Positions 16,319 through 25,915 of a DNA stretch of 64,000 nt are shown piece after piece. The notes under the pieces are model-generated. The model saw nothing but the letters and a program-made list of their open reading frames with translations. It did no database searches and had not been told where the DNA came from. Positions within the stretch are counted from its first letter, which is position 1, and each line of letters begins with the position of its first letter. Origin of the DNA: Bacteroidales bacterium (GTDB lineage: Bacteria; Bacteroidota; Bacteroidia; Bacteroidales; UBA932); assembly GCA_017625535.1 (NCBI GenBank), contig JAGAKR010000008.1:1-64000 (forward strand), given 5' to 3'. The position numbers and the translations under genes are program-made.

Positions 16319-19243
16319 TTACTTGAATTTTTCGACTAACCTTTCTATTATTTCTTTATGAGCTGCTGGATGAGTGGTTTTAAATGTTTCAAGTGTACCA
16401 CCTATCATCTTAATACTTGCTCCAGATTCAAGATCTAACTTTTCTAGAATTCTCAGTGTCTCAGGAATCTGTTCGTTATTGTTTAGGTTGTTTGTACAAA
16501 GTGTTGCTACGCCTGTTTTTTGTTCTTCGGATCCATTACTTGCTATTATTCCTAAGTAGTCGAAATTGTCAGCAAAATCGTCTTTATTGTCATTTGTAAA
16601 TGCGTTAATTGCTAATGATAATAAATCTTCAGGAAGATTATTTATGTATTCTGATTTTCGACCTTTAATATCTTCTATTATTAGATTTCTACATAAAGCA
16701 TCGCTGGATATAGACTGAATTAATGAATGTACCTTTTCTTCAGTAATATTGTCTAGTAAGTCTTTGATTTTTCTCTTAGCTGTGTTAATATCAACTGTCC
16801 AGGTATTATTGAGTCTACTAAGCAAGCATCTTCTGATTAGTTCGATACTGAGTTCGTTTGCATAATCATTATCATTAAGGATTGTTGGATTGAATATAGT
16901 GATTGACAATCCTTCATTGGTTAATTTAATAATATGATTTTGTGATGCATCTTTTGCATGTTGATAGCAAGAGTTGATTACCTCATTACTTAATAATCCC
17001 TCTGTAATTCTATATATATCAAAGCATCCGCTTACAAGTCTAAGAAAAATGTTAGGCGTGTTCTGGTATTCTCCGAGGATTTTGAGATTATACCCATTGA
17101 CTCTTCTTTGACCATATATGTTTTCATATATAACCTTGATACTATTTGAATCTTTGAGTTGCTTATTGCCTATTGCGTTAAAAAACGGAAATAGTAAATC
17201 CAGGAATTGTAAAGTTTCTTCTTTTCTCTTGTTGGCAGTTATTAAACCGAATGTATTAAAGAATTTATCATACATTTCTGTGGATATATTCTTTTTATTT
17301 TGGAATATCCACAATAGATTTCTGTATTTAACACTTTCAATTTCGAGTTTAGCTTCTTCTAACAATGTGTCAAATAGATCTTCCGAGAATAGAGCGTTTT
17401 TCTGTTCTTCTGAATATTCGACATCTGTAAAAATCTCATTTGTTTGGAATACGGCTAAAGCTACCTTTGATAATGCTATTGCGTCTTCTCTACTTTGGAA
17501 TGTGCTCAAAACTGCTTTTACAGCAGTGTGATCATTATGGTTTGCTTCTACATGTGCTAATATAAGTTCCTTTAAATGGCTATTTTTATGTCTATTAAGC
17601 TGGTTCGCAAATTGGCACACATGAACATAATCCTTTGATGGTATATTTTTAATGACCATATCAAAAGAATCTTTGTATAATACAGTAATGCTATTAGCTG
17701 ACGTTAATGTAAGATCGCACGTATTAAAGAATTTGCATAGATAAATCAGTCGATTGGTCATTTGATTAATCGATCTGCTATTGATATCGTCTTGTAACTG
17801 CTTTATTGTCAGATCAATGATTGTTTCCGTCTCTGAAGCATATTTGTTGACAAAGTTGATGACAATGCTATCGTCATACGTTCTAATACCTTCAATAACC
17901 TCATTAGGAATGTTGCTGAACTGAGCACCTGAGTTGGTTAGAATGTGTGATATGTCACTTATTTCCGTCTGACTGAAATAAATGTCTGCGCTTCTCATAA
18001 ACGCATCAAGGCTGTCTTTAATGTTGTCATTTGAATATTGATTTTTATCAAATAGTAAATAAGGATTGTTAACTATTGTTTTATAATATGAGGTATACTC
18101 TTCTCTAAGAATTAAGAGTGCGCAAATAATTGCTTGATTCTTATCCGCAAATTCCGTTTCGTACAAACATAATTCAGAAGACAGGTTATTAAACAACTGT
18201 ACAATTCTTCGAGGATTGGTTGCAAATTCTTTTGTCGCTAATGCTAAAGTATCTGAATTGAAGTTTAGTTGGTATCTTTGATTCAATTCTTTTGCAAAGA
18301 AATGCATTTCCGTCGGCTGATGAGGTTTAATGCGGAGTGTAACATTGAAAAATTTTCTCAAAAATTCTTCCTTTTCTTTATCGCATTCTGCATTATTGTC
18401 TTTTATAAAGAGGTTTTTCTTTAATGCCTCGTCGTCTACAGGAATTACAAATACTAAATTATATTCTTCATCACACAAGAAGGTCTTTATGTCTGTAAGA
18501 AGCTGATAAGCCAATGTGTGATGGCACCTGTCGATATTGTCGATAATAATGACTATTCGATCTAAATCTCTTATCGATTTTTCCCCATAACAAACAAATT
18601 CTTTTATCCTTCCAATCCATGTACTATTTGAGAGAGATTTACTTATCATCTCCTTGAAGCAGTTCTCGAATTGTTCTGGAGCAAAAATCATCGGCTTGTT
18701 TAATTGTACCTTCAAACTGCCAATTATTCCACTAAGAGCTGTTATGAGAAGTCCACCAATGGTTAATATGCTGGAAATAGTAAGCTTGTTCTTAAGTTCC
18801 AACGGTAAAACGTTGATAAAAATAACAAGAAAAAGCAAGGCCATGCAAATGATAATTTGCCATCTATTTGATATATATGTTTTGGGCTCAGTCTCGACTG
18901 TTTCAGATTGGTAGAAACGGCTCATTTCTTCTGTCTGTTGAAAACGAAGTTCTTGCTGGACTTTGAGCAGGAACATCCTTCTAAATGAGTCGTTCACATA
19001 TTTCCATGCGTCATATTTTATAAACTTTACCTTTGGGTTATTCTTCTCAATAGAGTTTTGTGCAGTTTTAATTATTGATTATTTACCTGCGCCCCAATTA
19101 CCAAACAAACCTATCGTAAAGACTTTGTTTGTAGGAGCTTTCTTAATCATTTTAACTAATGACTCTGCGTACCCCGAAGTTTTCAAGGTATCGTTCTCAC
19201 CATTTAATATGATTTCATCATCTGGTATGAATTGCCTTTTCAT
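16319..19243 (-). pseudogene. KAP-family P-loop NTPase, interrupted by TAA in Walker A
   Basis: Read from ATG 19243 the frame gives MKRQFIPDDEIILNGENDTL, then FTIGLFGNWGAGK, then TAA (19079-19081, codon 55), then SIIKTAQNSIEKNN, and stays open for 919 codons to 16319. KAP proteins have Ser or Thr at codon 55, so one base (TCA to TAA) removes the Mg2+-coordinating residue. Two membrane segments (about 125-180) lie inside the NTPase domain, as usual for KAP, and Walker B is RIVIIIDNIDRC. The long C-terminal half is helical, without a known domain. It lies 19 nt after the RloB-like gene in one operon. An internal start near 18997 would give a protein without Walker A, unlikely to be an active NTPase. 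Confidence 0.85.
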
Positions 19244-19262
19244 AATATATTTCTTTAGGTAT

Positions 19263-19859
19263 TTACTTTTCTATTCCCAACATCTTAAACATCCTTCCCA
19301 GCTCCGAGAAACTATATCCTCTCTCCTCAGCAGTGGCCATTGACTTCTCTGCATTTGAGATTGCATCGTATATCGATCCGCCCTGCTGCGTGAAGAACTG
19401 GTGCAGAGGATGCTTTCTGAAGAAGTCGGTTGTCTTCATATAGCCGCATTCTTTGCTGAGGTCTGCTTCTACTTCGTTCGAGCGCTTGTACAATTTGGTA
19501 GTGTACCTGAAGTAGTAAAGGAAGAATAGCTCAGTACATCTTTCTGTCTCAAAGAATTCAATGCGGCAATCGATACCTTTCTTCGGTTTTGAGATATGCT
19601 TGCCGTGGTATTTCTTCTTCAGATTGACATAGTCGCTCTTGTTCTTGCCTTCTTTTTTATTATCAAGGTCGATCATACAGTAAACATGATTGTATCCCTG
19701 GTCTATGGCATTCTTGATTTTCAGTTCAAGTTCTGCCATGCTAGTATGCTTCGGATATTGAGGATCAATGTTCTGAAGCGTCCTGAATTCATCTTTCAGT
19801 GAAGTCAGAAAGAAGTATTCAGTAGGACCTTCGCCAATGATGATGAATGTTTCTTTCAT
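19263..19859 (-). CDS. RloB-like TOPRIM-type protein
   Basis: 198 aa. It opens with FIIIGEGPTEYFFLTSL, where Glu10 (GEGPTE) matches the conserved Glu of RloB/OLD TOPRIM folds. MIDLDNK (Asp64, Asp66) supplies the DxD metal site. These features fit the RloB family (Pfam RloB), thought to act as nuclease effectors. It is encoded 12 nt after an OLD/RloA-like ATPase, the usual partner, and 19 nt before a KAP NTPase. Such ATPase-TOPRIM pairs (RloAB, PARIS, Gabija, OLD) are known or suspected anti-phage systems. Effector activity here is inferred. Confidence 0.85.
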   Translation of the reverse strand: MKETFIIIGEGPTEYFFLTSLKDEFRTLQNIDPQYPKHTSMAELELKIKNAIDQGYNHVYCMIDLDNKKEGKNKSDYVNLKKKYHGKHISKPKKGIDCRIEFFETERCTELFFLYYFRYTTKLYKRSNEVEADLSKECGYMKTTDFFRKHPLHQFFTQQGGSIYDAISNAEKSMATAEERGYSFSELGRMFKMLGIEK

Positions 19860-19871
19860 AGGGCTTCATTG

Positions 19872-21095
19872 TTATTCGTTAAGAATAAAAGGTGAACCCA
19901 GAGCCGGTTTCGCTCCAAGTTTTCCTATCTTGTAAGCATTGTATAGTGACTGATTCTTATGTAGGCCATATTTGTCTGCTCTCTTACATGACGATGTCGC
20001 AGTCTCAAAATTCTTCTCTACAAAGTAAATCAAATCTCTCTGCTCGTTTATCAAATCCTCTGCCAGCAAAGATGTCAGGTGCGAGGCAATGATCATCTGT
20101 GATTTATCTGAATTATACAGAAATGCATTCAGGTAGAAGAGAAACAGGTCATAATGCAGGTCATTCTCAGGTTCGTCGAACAAGAAGATGTTATTTCCAT
20201 AAACCATATCATAAAGAAGCCTGGTTTTCTCCAAGAAAGCTATGGTACCTCCGGACTGATTGATGGTTTTCAGATCGAAACTATCTTTACCCGCAACGCT
20301 GGTGAACATAATATCTTTGGTCTTCTCGCCGCTCTGGAGTACAACAGAATCCTCATAGTGGAAGTCCACGATATTGAAGTCAGCCTTCTTGATCATCTGG
20401 AGGAAGAAACTCTTCATCTTTGGATCCTCATCAACCTTCCTCATCATATCCGCGAAAGTCTCGTCAGGATCGTGATAATCGTTGATACCGTGCATAGACT
20501 TCGTAATCCACGCAAAAAGGTCAGAAACAGCCTTTACATCCTCATCAAATGCCACTTTAGCATAAGTGGAGAGGACTGTATGGTTATTCAGAGTGTTGCT
20601 TACAAATGTGTTCTCGGCCTTCTTCTTAATCTCTGCACTGGTTCCGAATGTAATGTTTGCAGCTGATGACTCAGCAACAAACTCACGGGTGTAGAATGAA
20701 GCTTTATAGCCCTTTGGATAGAAAATCAAGGTCTCGCTAAGAATATAATCCTCATTGTATGAAATCTCATAATCATATCTGATTCCATTAACATAGAACG
20801 ACAGTCCCATCTTTGTAGGCTCACCTTTGGCCAATGCAAACGGATGGTAGCAGACAATCTTCTTATTCCTGGTTGACTTTGGTGTGATCAATAATCTGAA
20901 CACCGTCTGCAGAGCATAAAGAATGTTTGACTTACCGGACGCATTTGCTCCGTATAGGATAGCAATCTTGTTAAGCCTTACCTTATCATCTACCATAACA
21001 GAAGCAAAAGAGTCTGTGTTGCCCTTAGCCTCAAAGTTTAATGTCTGTCGATTCTTGATAGAGTAGAAGTTTTCTACCCAAAACTCCCTAATCAT
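19872..21095 (-). CDS. RloA/OLD-like AAA ATPase (AAA_15/AAA_21 type)
   Basis: 407 aa SMC-like ATPase. Walker A is GANASGKS (49-56) in the typical LYGANASGKSNILYAL context. Walker B is FLFDEPE (304-310), followed by the H-loop-like IIASHLTSLL (335-344). The N-terminus IREFWVENFYSIKNRQTLNF is the standard first strand of this family. Such ATPases pair with TOPRIM/RloB nucleases and are thought to sense phage products. It is the first gene of a leftward three-gene operon with its own promoter (21140-21170). AT-rich codon use sets it apart from the core genes and suggests transfer. Confidence 0.9.
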   Translation of the reverse strand: MIREFWVENFYSIKNRQTLNFEAKGNTDSFASVMVDDKVRLNKIAILYGANASGKSNILYALQTVFRLLITPKSTRNKKIVCYHPFALAKGEPTKMGLSFYVNGIRYDYEISYNEDYILSETLIFYPKGYKASFYTREFVAESSAANITFGTSAEIKKKAENTFVSNTLNNHTVLSTYAKVAFDEDVKAVSDLFAWITKSMHGINDYHDPDETFADMMRKVDEDPKMKSFFLQMIKKADFNIVDFHYEDSVVLQSGEKTKDIMFTSVAGKDSFDLKTINQSGGTIAFLEKTRLLYDMVYGNNIFLFDEPENDLHYDLFLFYLNAFLYNSDKSQMIIASHLTSLLAEDLINEQRDLIYFVEKNFETATSSCKRADKYGLHKNQSLYNAYKIGKLGAKPALGSPFILNE

Positions 21096-21139
21096 ATCCT
21101 AAATTTGATTAAAATTAGCCTTATTTCGTAAGTTTTTTA

Positions 21140-21170
21140 CAAAAATAAACGATTTTTCCATGTAAACAAC
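21140..21170 (-). promoter_or_regulatory. Promoter of the RloA-RloB-KAP operon
   Basis: Minus-strand -7 TATTTTTG (21140-21147) and -33 GTTG (21167-21170) are 19 bp apart, matching the Bacteroidota pattern. The leader is about 40 nt. Confidence 0.65.
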
Positions 21171-21421
21171 TAAAATTGGCAATAAGTTAATGAGTATACA
21201 ATGTAAATTTTCTATGCACTGAAGAAATTATAGTTTTCAACTGCAAGAAAAGAGATGAGTTGGTAGAATACGCCAATGAAATATTGAAAAAATAATAAAA
21301 TACCTGAACTTTTTGCTTTAACACTTGTTTACATAAGTGAAATAGTTTTTTAAGTTAGGTTAAGTCGGGCAATCCCCGCAGTCTCGGGATGAGGTTGCGG
21401 GGATTGTTTTTGTAAATTTAT
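21171..21421. other. Intergenic stretch with a small gene remnant
   Basis: Between the defence operon and the next operon there is no intact gene. The plus-strand frame 21194-21295 reads VYNVNFLCTEEIIVFNCKKR, then DELVEYANEILKK and a stop. It looks like the last 33 codons of a lost gene, but no start remains. CACTTGTTTACATAAGTG (21326-21343) is a small hairpin. A strong terminator follows at 21370. Confidence 0.45.
21370..21412 (+). terminator. Strong Rho-independent terminator
   Basis: CAATCCCCGCA (21370-21380) pairs perfectly with TGCGGGGATTG (21396-21406), followed by TTTTT. No intact gene lies upstream on this strand, so it may be left from a lost gene or end an unannotated small RNA. 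Confidence 0.8.
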
Positions 21422-21452
21422 TTTGAAATATGAAAAGTATGCTTTACATTTG
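21422..21452 (+). promoter_or_regulatory. Promoter of the membrane protein/Xre operon, overlapped by CTTTACA repeats
   Basis: -33 TTTG (21422-21425) and -7 TACATTTG (21445-21452) are exactly 19 bp apart. CTTTACA occurs at 21442 (overlapping the -7) and again 23 bp later at 21465. The same motif recurs as inverted pairs before the permease gene at 23414, so it is a candidate operator for the Xre regulator at 21924. Confidence 0.7.
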
Positions 21453-21481
21453 TTGTTAAGTAAACTTTACATATTCTAATT

Positions 21482-21931
21482 ATGAACAAAACAGACTTAT
21501 TGTTTCCGCACAAAATCCAACAGATTGGATGGGTAATTTTTGCAATGGTTATTATTGTTGCAATAGGCGGATGTATCTTCAATTATGGATCCGGCTTTTA
21601 TGCCCAATTGTCATTCGTTTTATGGACACTTGTATATCTTGCAGCCTTCCTTATAGGCTTCTCAAAAGAAAAGGATGATGATGAGTTCATAGAGGCCCTC
21701 AGATTCAAGTCCCTTAAAACAATGTTATGCGTAGAACTGGCAATTATGGTCCTGTCAGGAATAATGCTGGGTATTCCAGAAGTTGGAATCAATTATCCTA
21801 AAAAAATCTATACAGCATTCAGTGTTATAAATTACTTTTGCTGCAGAGTTGAATTCGCATTGCCGCTCTATATGCTCATATTTAAGTTAAGTGTATGGAA
21901 ATACAGGAAGGAGGCCGGATCAGATGAATAA
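21482..21931 (+). CDS. Four-helix membrane protein paired with an Xre regulator
   Basis: 149 aa with four hydrophobic segments (about 15-35, 42-62, 82-102, 115-140) and a charged loop KEKDDDEFIEALRFKSLKTM. The small membrane protein/HTH pairing is common in Bacteroidetes and Firmicutes, but no function is established. The stop overlaps the ATG of the regulator gene (21924-21931), so the two are coupled. Confidence 0.75.
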   Translation: MNKTDLLFPHKIQQIGWVIFAMVIIVAIGGCIFNYGSGFYAQLSFVLWTLVYLAAFLIGFSKEKDDDEFIEALRFKSLKTMLCVELAIMVLSGIMLGIPEVGINYPKKIYTAFSVINYFCCRVEFALPLYMLIFKLSVWKYRKEAGSDE

Positions 21932-22112
21932 CAGAATCAAGGAGGAGAGGAAACTCAGAAAAGTATCCCAACAGGAACTTGCAGAAGCAACAGGAGTTTC
22001 CCGACAGACTATCTATGCCATAGAAAAGGATATCTACATCCCATCAACAGAGCTTGCCCTGAAAATGTCAGCATTTTTTGGAAAGTCTGTGAACGAGTTG
22101 TTCTGGTTGTAA
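21924..22112 (+). CDS. Small Xre/HTH_3 transcriptional regulator
   Basis: 62 aa, almost only a helix-turn-helix: RKVSQQELAEATGVSRQTIY is the HTH, followed by AIEKDIYIPSTELALKMSAF. ATG 21924 has a good ribosome site (AGGAAGGAGG, 21905-21914) and overlaps the preceding stop; an upstream TTG in the same frame is less likely. It is YdcN-like in size. A likely role is autoregulation and control of the adjacent genes through CTTTACA sites. Confidence 0.88.
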   Translation: MNNRIKEERKLRKVSQQELAEATGVSRQTIYAIEKDIYIPSTELALKMSAFFGKSVNELFWL

Positions 22113-22132
22113 TCACCAAAAAATATAATGTT

Positions 22133-23101
22133 ATGAAAAAGCGGTTTTTACTTGCTTTGGCGATAGCTATGGTTTGTCTGTCGCAAAGCCTTTATGCTCA
22201 GGAAATAAAGATTACTGTCTCTGATAGGGATGAACCTGCATCATATGCCTTTATAAAGTTAAATGACAAATATGTGGGCATGGCAGATTCACTGGGTATT
22301 TTTATACTGTCTAAAGAACTGATACAAAAAGGAGATACTCTATCTGCAGAATATATAACACTACTTTCAGATAAAGTTTTGTATACACCCAGATCTGATG
22401 AATACAATTTGCAGATTAAAGAATTTGTTCTGGATGATGTACATATAAAAGCTGAAAAGTTACACACATTTGAAGAGTATGAGAAGATACTGAACAGAAA
22501 AGAGAATAGTTATAACTGGTCCCTGAATCATTATAAACTGGAGTATGAACAATCCATAAAAATTAATTTGTCGGACTCGTTATGGAGTTCTTCTGGAACA
22601 ATGGAGCTATCTATTCATTATTCAGAAAAGCCGCCTTACCGGATATTGAAACACACATTCAGTGGGGATACTTCAAAAATGGAAATGTATGTGGGTATAG
22701 CTACTCTTTTTACCAAAAGAACACTACACGGTATGCTTACAGATTGGGCTAAAACTTGGAGAAAAATAGGAAAACTTATGATTCATAAGATCAGTGGTGT
22801 TGAATCAGATAAGAGTTGCTATGGATTTATAGGTGGTGTACAAACTGATGACAGGATGATTGTCTATGTAGATAACATAACCGGAATAATCACCGAAGTA
22901 AGATTCCTGTCTCTTAAAGAAGGCTTCCTCCAGAGTTGTAAAATACTGGTTGAATACAACCCGGAGATAAAGTCTTCTTATCCAAAGGAAGTGTTTGTAG
23001 AACTTAATAATGGCAATGGCCTACATGTAAACACTCATCTGAAAATCAATTATATTGGACGTATAAGCAAAGGAAAGTCAAAACGGATGATGGAAGATTA
23101 A
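22133..23101 (+). CDS. Secreted protein with an N-terminal carboxypeptidase-regulatory-like domain
   Basis: 322 aa with signal peptide 1-22 (ending SLYAQ). Residues 24-85 (EIKITVSDRDEPASYAFIKL, YVGMADSLGIFIL) resemble the beta-sandwich that opens many Bacteroidetes outer-membrane proteins, where DxxGxF marks the domain. The rest has no recognised domain. It begins 20 nt after the regulator gene and is probably cotranscribed. AT-rich codon use matches the neighbours. Confidence 0.7.
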   Translation: MKKRFLLALAIAMVCLSQSLYAQEIKITVSDRDEPASYAFIKLNDKYVGMADSLGIFILSKELIQKGDTLSAEYITLLSDKVLYTPRSDEYNLQIKEFVLDDVHIKAEKLHTFEEYEKILNRKENSYNWSLNHYKLEYEQSIKINLSDSLWSSSGTMELSIHYSEKPPYRILKHTFSGDTSKMEMYVGIATLFTKRTLHGMLTDWAKTWRKIGKLMIHKISGVESDKSCYGFIGGVQTDDRMIVYVDNITGIITEVRFLSLKEGFLQSCKILVEYNPEIKSSYPKEVFVELNNGNGLHVNTHLKINYIGRISKGKSKRMMED

Positions 23102-23143
23102 ATAGGTATTGCTCAGAGTATGTTGTTTCCGTGGAACTCATTT

Positions 23144-23171
23144 GGGAGAAGTCTGCGGGGCAGACTCTCCC
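23144..23171 (+). terminator. Hairpin after the secreted protein gene
   Basis: GGGAGA-A-GTCTG pairs with CAGAC-TCTCCC around CGGGG. The stem is strong but no T-run follows, so termination is uncertain. Confidence 0.4.
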
Positions 23172-23298
23172 TTATCACTCGCACCACTTCCACAAAACAA
23201 CACACTTGCCTACAGAACTTCGTAGCAGAATTAGAAGATTAAAAAACTTAAACTGTAAAATCATATATAATCCCAGTTCCTTCAGATTTTACATATTT

Positions 23299-23436
23299 TG
23301 TAAAGTGTAAGGAAACTTTACAGAATTTTTTAGGTCTCAAGTAAACATCTTGTTGATATTAAGCGCATTAGTTATATTGGCACGGTTTTATCATAATATA
23401 TGGGAGTAACGTATTGGTTGTAAAGTTTCTTTACAA
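23299..23436. promoter_or_regulatory. Two GTAAAG/CTTTAC dyads before and at the start of the permease gene
   Basis: TGTAAAG (23299) and CTTTACA (23316) form one inverted pair with a 10-bp spacer. TTGTAAAG (23418) and CTTTACAA (23429) form an 8-bp perfect palindrome around TTT, which overlaps the possible TTG start at 23414. The same CTTTACA motif is present in the promoter at 21442-21471. The remainder of 23172-23413 shows no gene. Confidence 0.55.
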
Positions 23437-25867
23437 CCTATGGTTGTATACCTTACTGACCTATGATAAACTTATGAAGAAACTGTTCTCAATATTCGGA
23501 TTTGTAAATGTAGCAGGAATGTCCCTTGCTTTTGCATCATTATATATGCTACTGGTTCAGCTGGTATATGATGTGGGGTACAACAAGTATGGGATAAAGA
23601 ATGTGGAAAACATTTATGTCCTTACAATGAAAAATTCTTTTGACCATAGCAAGTATACTGCGTATCTCAGCAGAGCAATACCTTGGCGTGCAATAAATAC
23701 ATCATCCGTTGTAAAATCCGGAGGTCCTGCTGAATTATTGAATAAGGATAATGGCACCACATCAATATTTTTACAGAATGGTGAGGTGAATAATGAATTC
23801 CAGGCGGTGGTGTCAGATTTCACCATTTCTGCGCTGGATGTATTTTCATTTGAATTTGTTTCTGGAGACAAAAACAGTCTGAAGGAGCCAGGAACAATTG
23901 CCATATCTGAACGGATGGCAAGGGAACTGGATTTGAACATAGGTGATATTGTAAGTCTTAAGCCGGAGAATCAGGAGATTGTAACAGTCACCTGCATTTT
24001 TGAGAATTTTCCCAAGGCATCAGACCTTGGAGAAATAGATGTAATCAAATGTTCAAAATTTGAGAACCATGATGTTTCAGATATGAGGCTGTGGAACTAT
24101 ACCCACTTTGTAAAATTGGATTCTCCTGAGTCTGTAAAAGATTTTGAGACACATGCTGCACATGTGGCAATGGATATGTTGTGGAATTTCTGGGAGTTAG
24201 AATCTCTGTCGGATGAAGAAAGGAAGGAACATATAAGCATGAGGAACATTCATCTTGTGCCGTTCAAGAATCTGTACTTTACACGGGAACTTTCACAATC
24301 TGTCGGGAAGAAAGGGAATCCCCTCACTACATTTACATTGTTTATCCTTTGCGTGGTAATCATTGTCATTACCATTACAAATTTTATCAATTCTGTTTTT
24401 GCACAGGTTCCGCGACGGATTAGGGCGGTCAATACTCAAAAGATATTGGGTGCGTCCAGGGGTAATATAGTTTCGGCGTTCCTTTCTGAGGCTGCACTAA
24501 TGGTACTTGTTTCCATAGCTTTTGCCGGTGTAATTGTCTATTTTGTACAAGGGAGCAATATTGCAAATTTCATAAGCAGGGAACTTGGCTTTGCCAGTAA
24601 CATATCAGTCATAATACTTACAACTTTCATAGCATTGATAGTTACTCTTATTGCAGGAATATACCCAGCCAGATATATAACATCATTTCCACCTGCTTTT
24701 GCTCTTAAAGGGATGTCAAATGTGGGGAGAACAGGAATGAATTTGAGATATACTCTTCAGTGTGTCCAATTTACTGCCTCAATTATACTGATAATATGTA
24801 CAATGTTCCTCATTATGCAGAACAGATATATGATCAGTTATGATATGGGATTCAATAAAGAGAATCTGTTTATTGCAGAGATTCCCGACAGCATAACGGA
24901 AACCAAACAGGAAGATTTCTCAAATAAATTGCTCTCCCATCCGCAGATAAAGGATTTGGCCTGGTCACAAGGCCCTTTCTTGAGTGTATCCAAAGCTATG
25001 CAGTATGATGAGATTGAGGGGGAGAGAATACAATTTGACATACTTCCGGTTTCATATAATTTCTTGGATTTTATGGGAATTGGAATTGTTGAAGGACGTA
25101 ATTTCCAGAAGTCTGATGAAAACTCAGTGGACGGAGTTTATATTTTCAATAAAAAAGCAAAGGTGGATTTGGGAATAAATCCTCAGCTGAAGATAATTGG
25201 ACACAGAAACTGGACTGATGTAGCTGGAATATGCGAAGATTGCCAATATAAGCCGTTGCAATATGGAGTTGAGCCAATAGGGTTCTATGTTTATGGCCGT
25301 ACTCCGTGGAAACAGTTGAATAATTTGTATATAAGGGCACATGATGGAGTAAAATCAAAAGATGTAATGGCTATTATAGAGGAAACAGCAGCCAGTTTTG
25401 ATAATAATCCACACAGGACACCTGTTGATACACAAAGCTATGAGGATAGTCTAGGGACATTATATAAACAGGAAATACAACTTTCCAGACTCATTGCAAT
25501 GTTTGCTGTTATAGCCATAAGTATCTCCTTGTTGGGTGTAATAGGACTGGTTATGTATGAATCACTCTCCAAGATTAAGGAAATATCTGTGCGGAGGGTT
25601 TTGGGGGCAGAAGTCAGCACAATATTGCGGATGTTCAATACAAGGTTCATGGTCATAATTACCATTTGCTTTATGGTGGCAGCACCAATAAGTTACTATG
25701 TTATGAGTGAGTATCTGAGCACATTTACAGATAGAATTCCCATGTATTGGTGGATTTTTGCTCTTACTTATGTACTGATGCTGGGTGTGAGTAGTACCAT
25801 TGTTTCCTTGAGCTGTCTGAAGGCTGTGAGAGCAAATCCTGTAGAGGGTTTGAAAGTGGAGAATTAG
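23414..25867 (+). CDS. MacB/FtsX-type ABC transporter permease
   Basis: 817 aa at most. Layout: an N-terminal membrane segment (FVNVAGMSLAFASLYMLLVQ), a periplasmic MacB_PCD-type domain, three FtsX segments near residues 310-440, a second membrane segment with another periplasmic domain, and three final FtsX segments (690-810). Members export antimicrobials or act in envelope stress. No ATPase gene is adjacent, so the ATP-binding partner is elsewhere. The start is uncertain: TTG 23414 has GGGAG 7 nt upstream and keeps the usual amphipathic leader, while ATG 23474 is the first ATG. It is a paralogue of the next gene. Confidence 0.85.
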   Translation: MVVKFLYNLWLYTLLTYDKLMKKLFSIFGFVNVAGMSLAFASLYMLLVQLVYDVGYNKYGIKNVENIYVLTMKNSFDHSKYTAYLSRAIPWRAINTSSVVKSGGPAELLNKDNGTTSIFLQNGEVNNEFQAVVSDFTISALDVFSFEFVSGDKNSLKEPGTIAISERMARELDLNIGDIVSLKPENQEIVTVTCIFENFPKASDLGEIDVIKCSKFENHDVSDMRLWNYTHFVKLDSPESVKDFETHAAHVAMDMLWNFWELESLSDEERKEHISMRNIHLVPFKNLYFTRELSQSVGKKGNPLTTFTLFILCVVIIVITITNFINSVFAQVPRRIRAVNTQKILGASRGNIVSAFLSEAALMVLVSIAFAGVIVYFVQGSNIANFISRELGFASNISVIILTTFIALIVTLIAGIYPARYITSFPPAFALKGMSNVGRTGMNLRYTLQCVQFTASIILIICTMFLIMQNRYMISYDMGFNKENLFIAEIPDSITETKQEDFSNKLLSHPQIKDLAWSQGPFLSVSKAMQYDEIEGERIQFDILPVSYNFLDFMGIGIVEGRNFQKSDENSVDGVYIFNKKAKVDLGINPQLKIIGHRNWTDVAGICEDCQYKPLQYGVEPIGFYVYGRTPWKQLNNLYIRAHDGVKSKDVMAIIEETAASFDNNPHRTPVDTQSYEDSLGTLYKQEIQLSRLIAMFAVIAISISLLGVIGLVMYESLSKIKEISVRRVLGAEVSTILRMFNTRFMVIITICFMVAAPISYYVMSEYLSTFTDRIPMYWWIFALTYVLMLGVSSTIVSLSCLKAVRANPVEGLKVEN

Positions 25868-25915
25868 TTAGCATTGAATTTTTCTCTTTAATACTTGTTT
25901 ATATAGTTAGATAAT

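Noticed and set aside
16319-18997. KAP frame starting at ATG 18997 as the native gene
   Set aside because: Homology continues upstream through Walker A to ATG 19243; 18997 is an internal Met after the nonsense codon.
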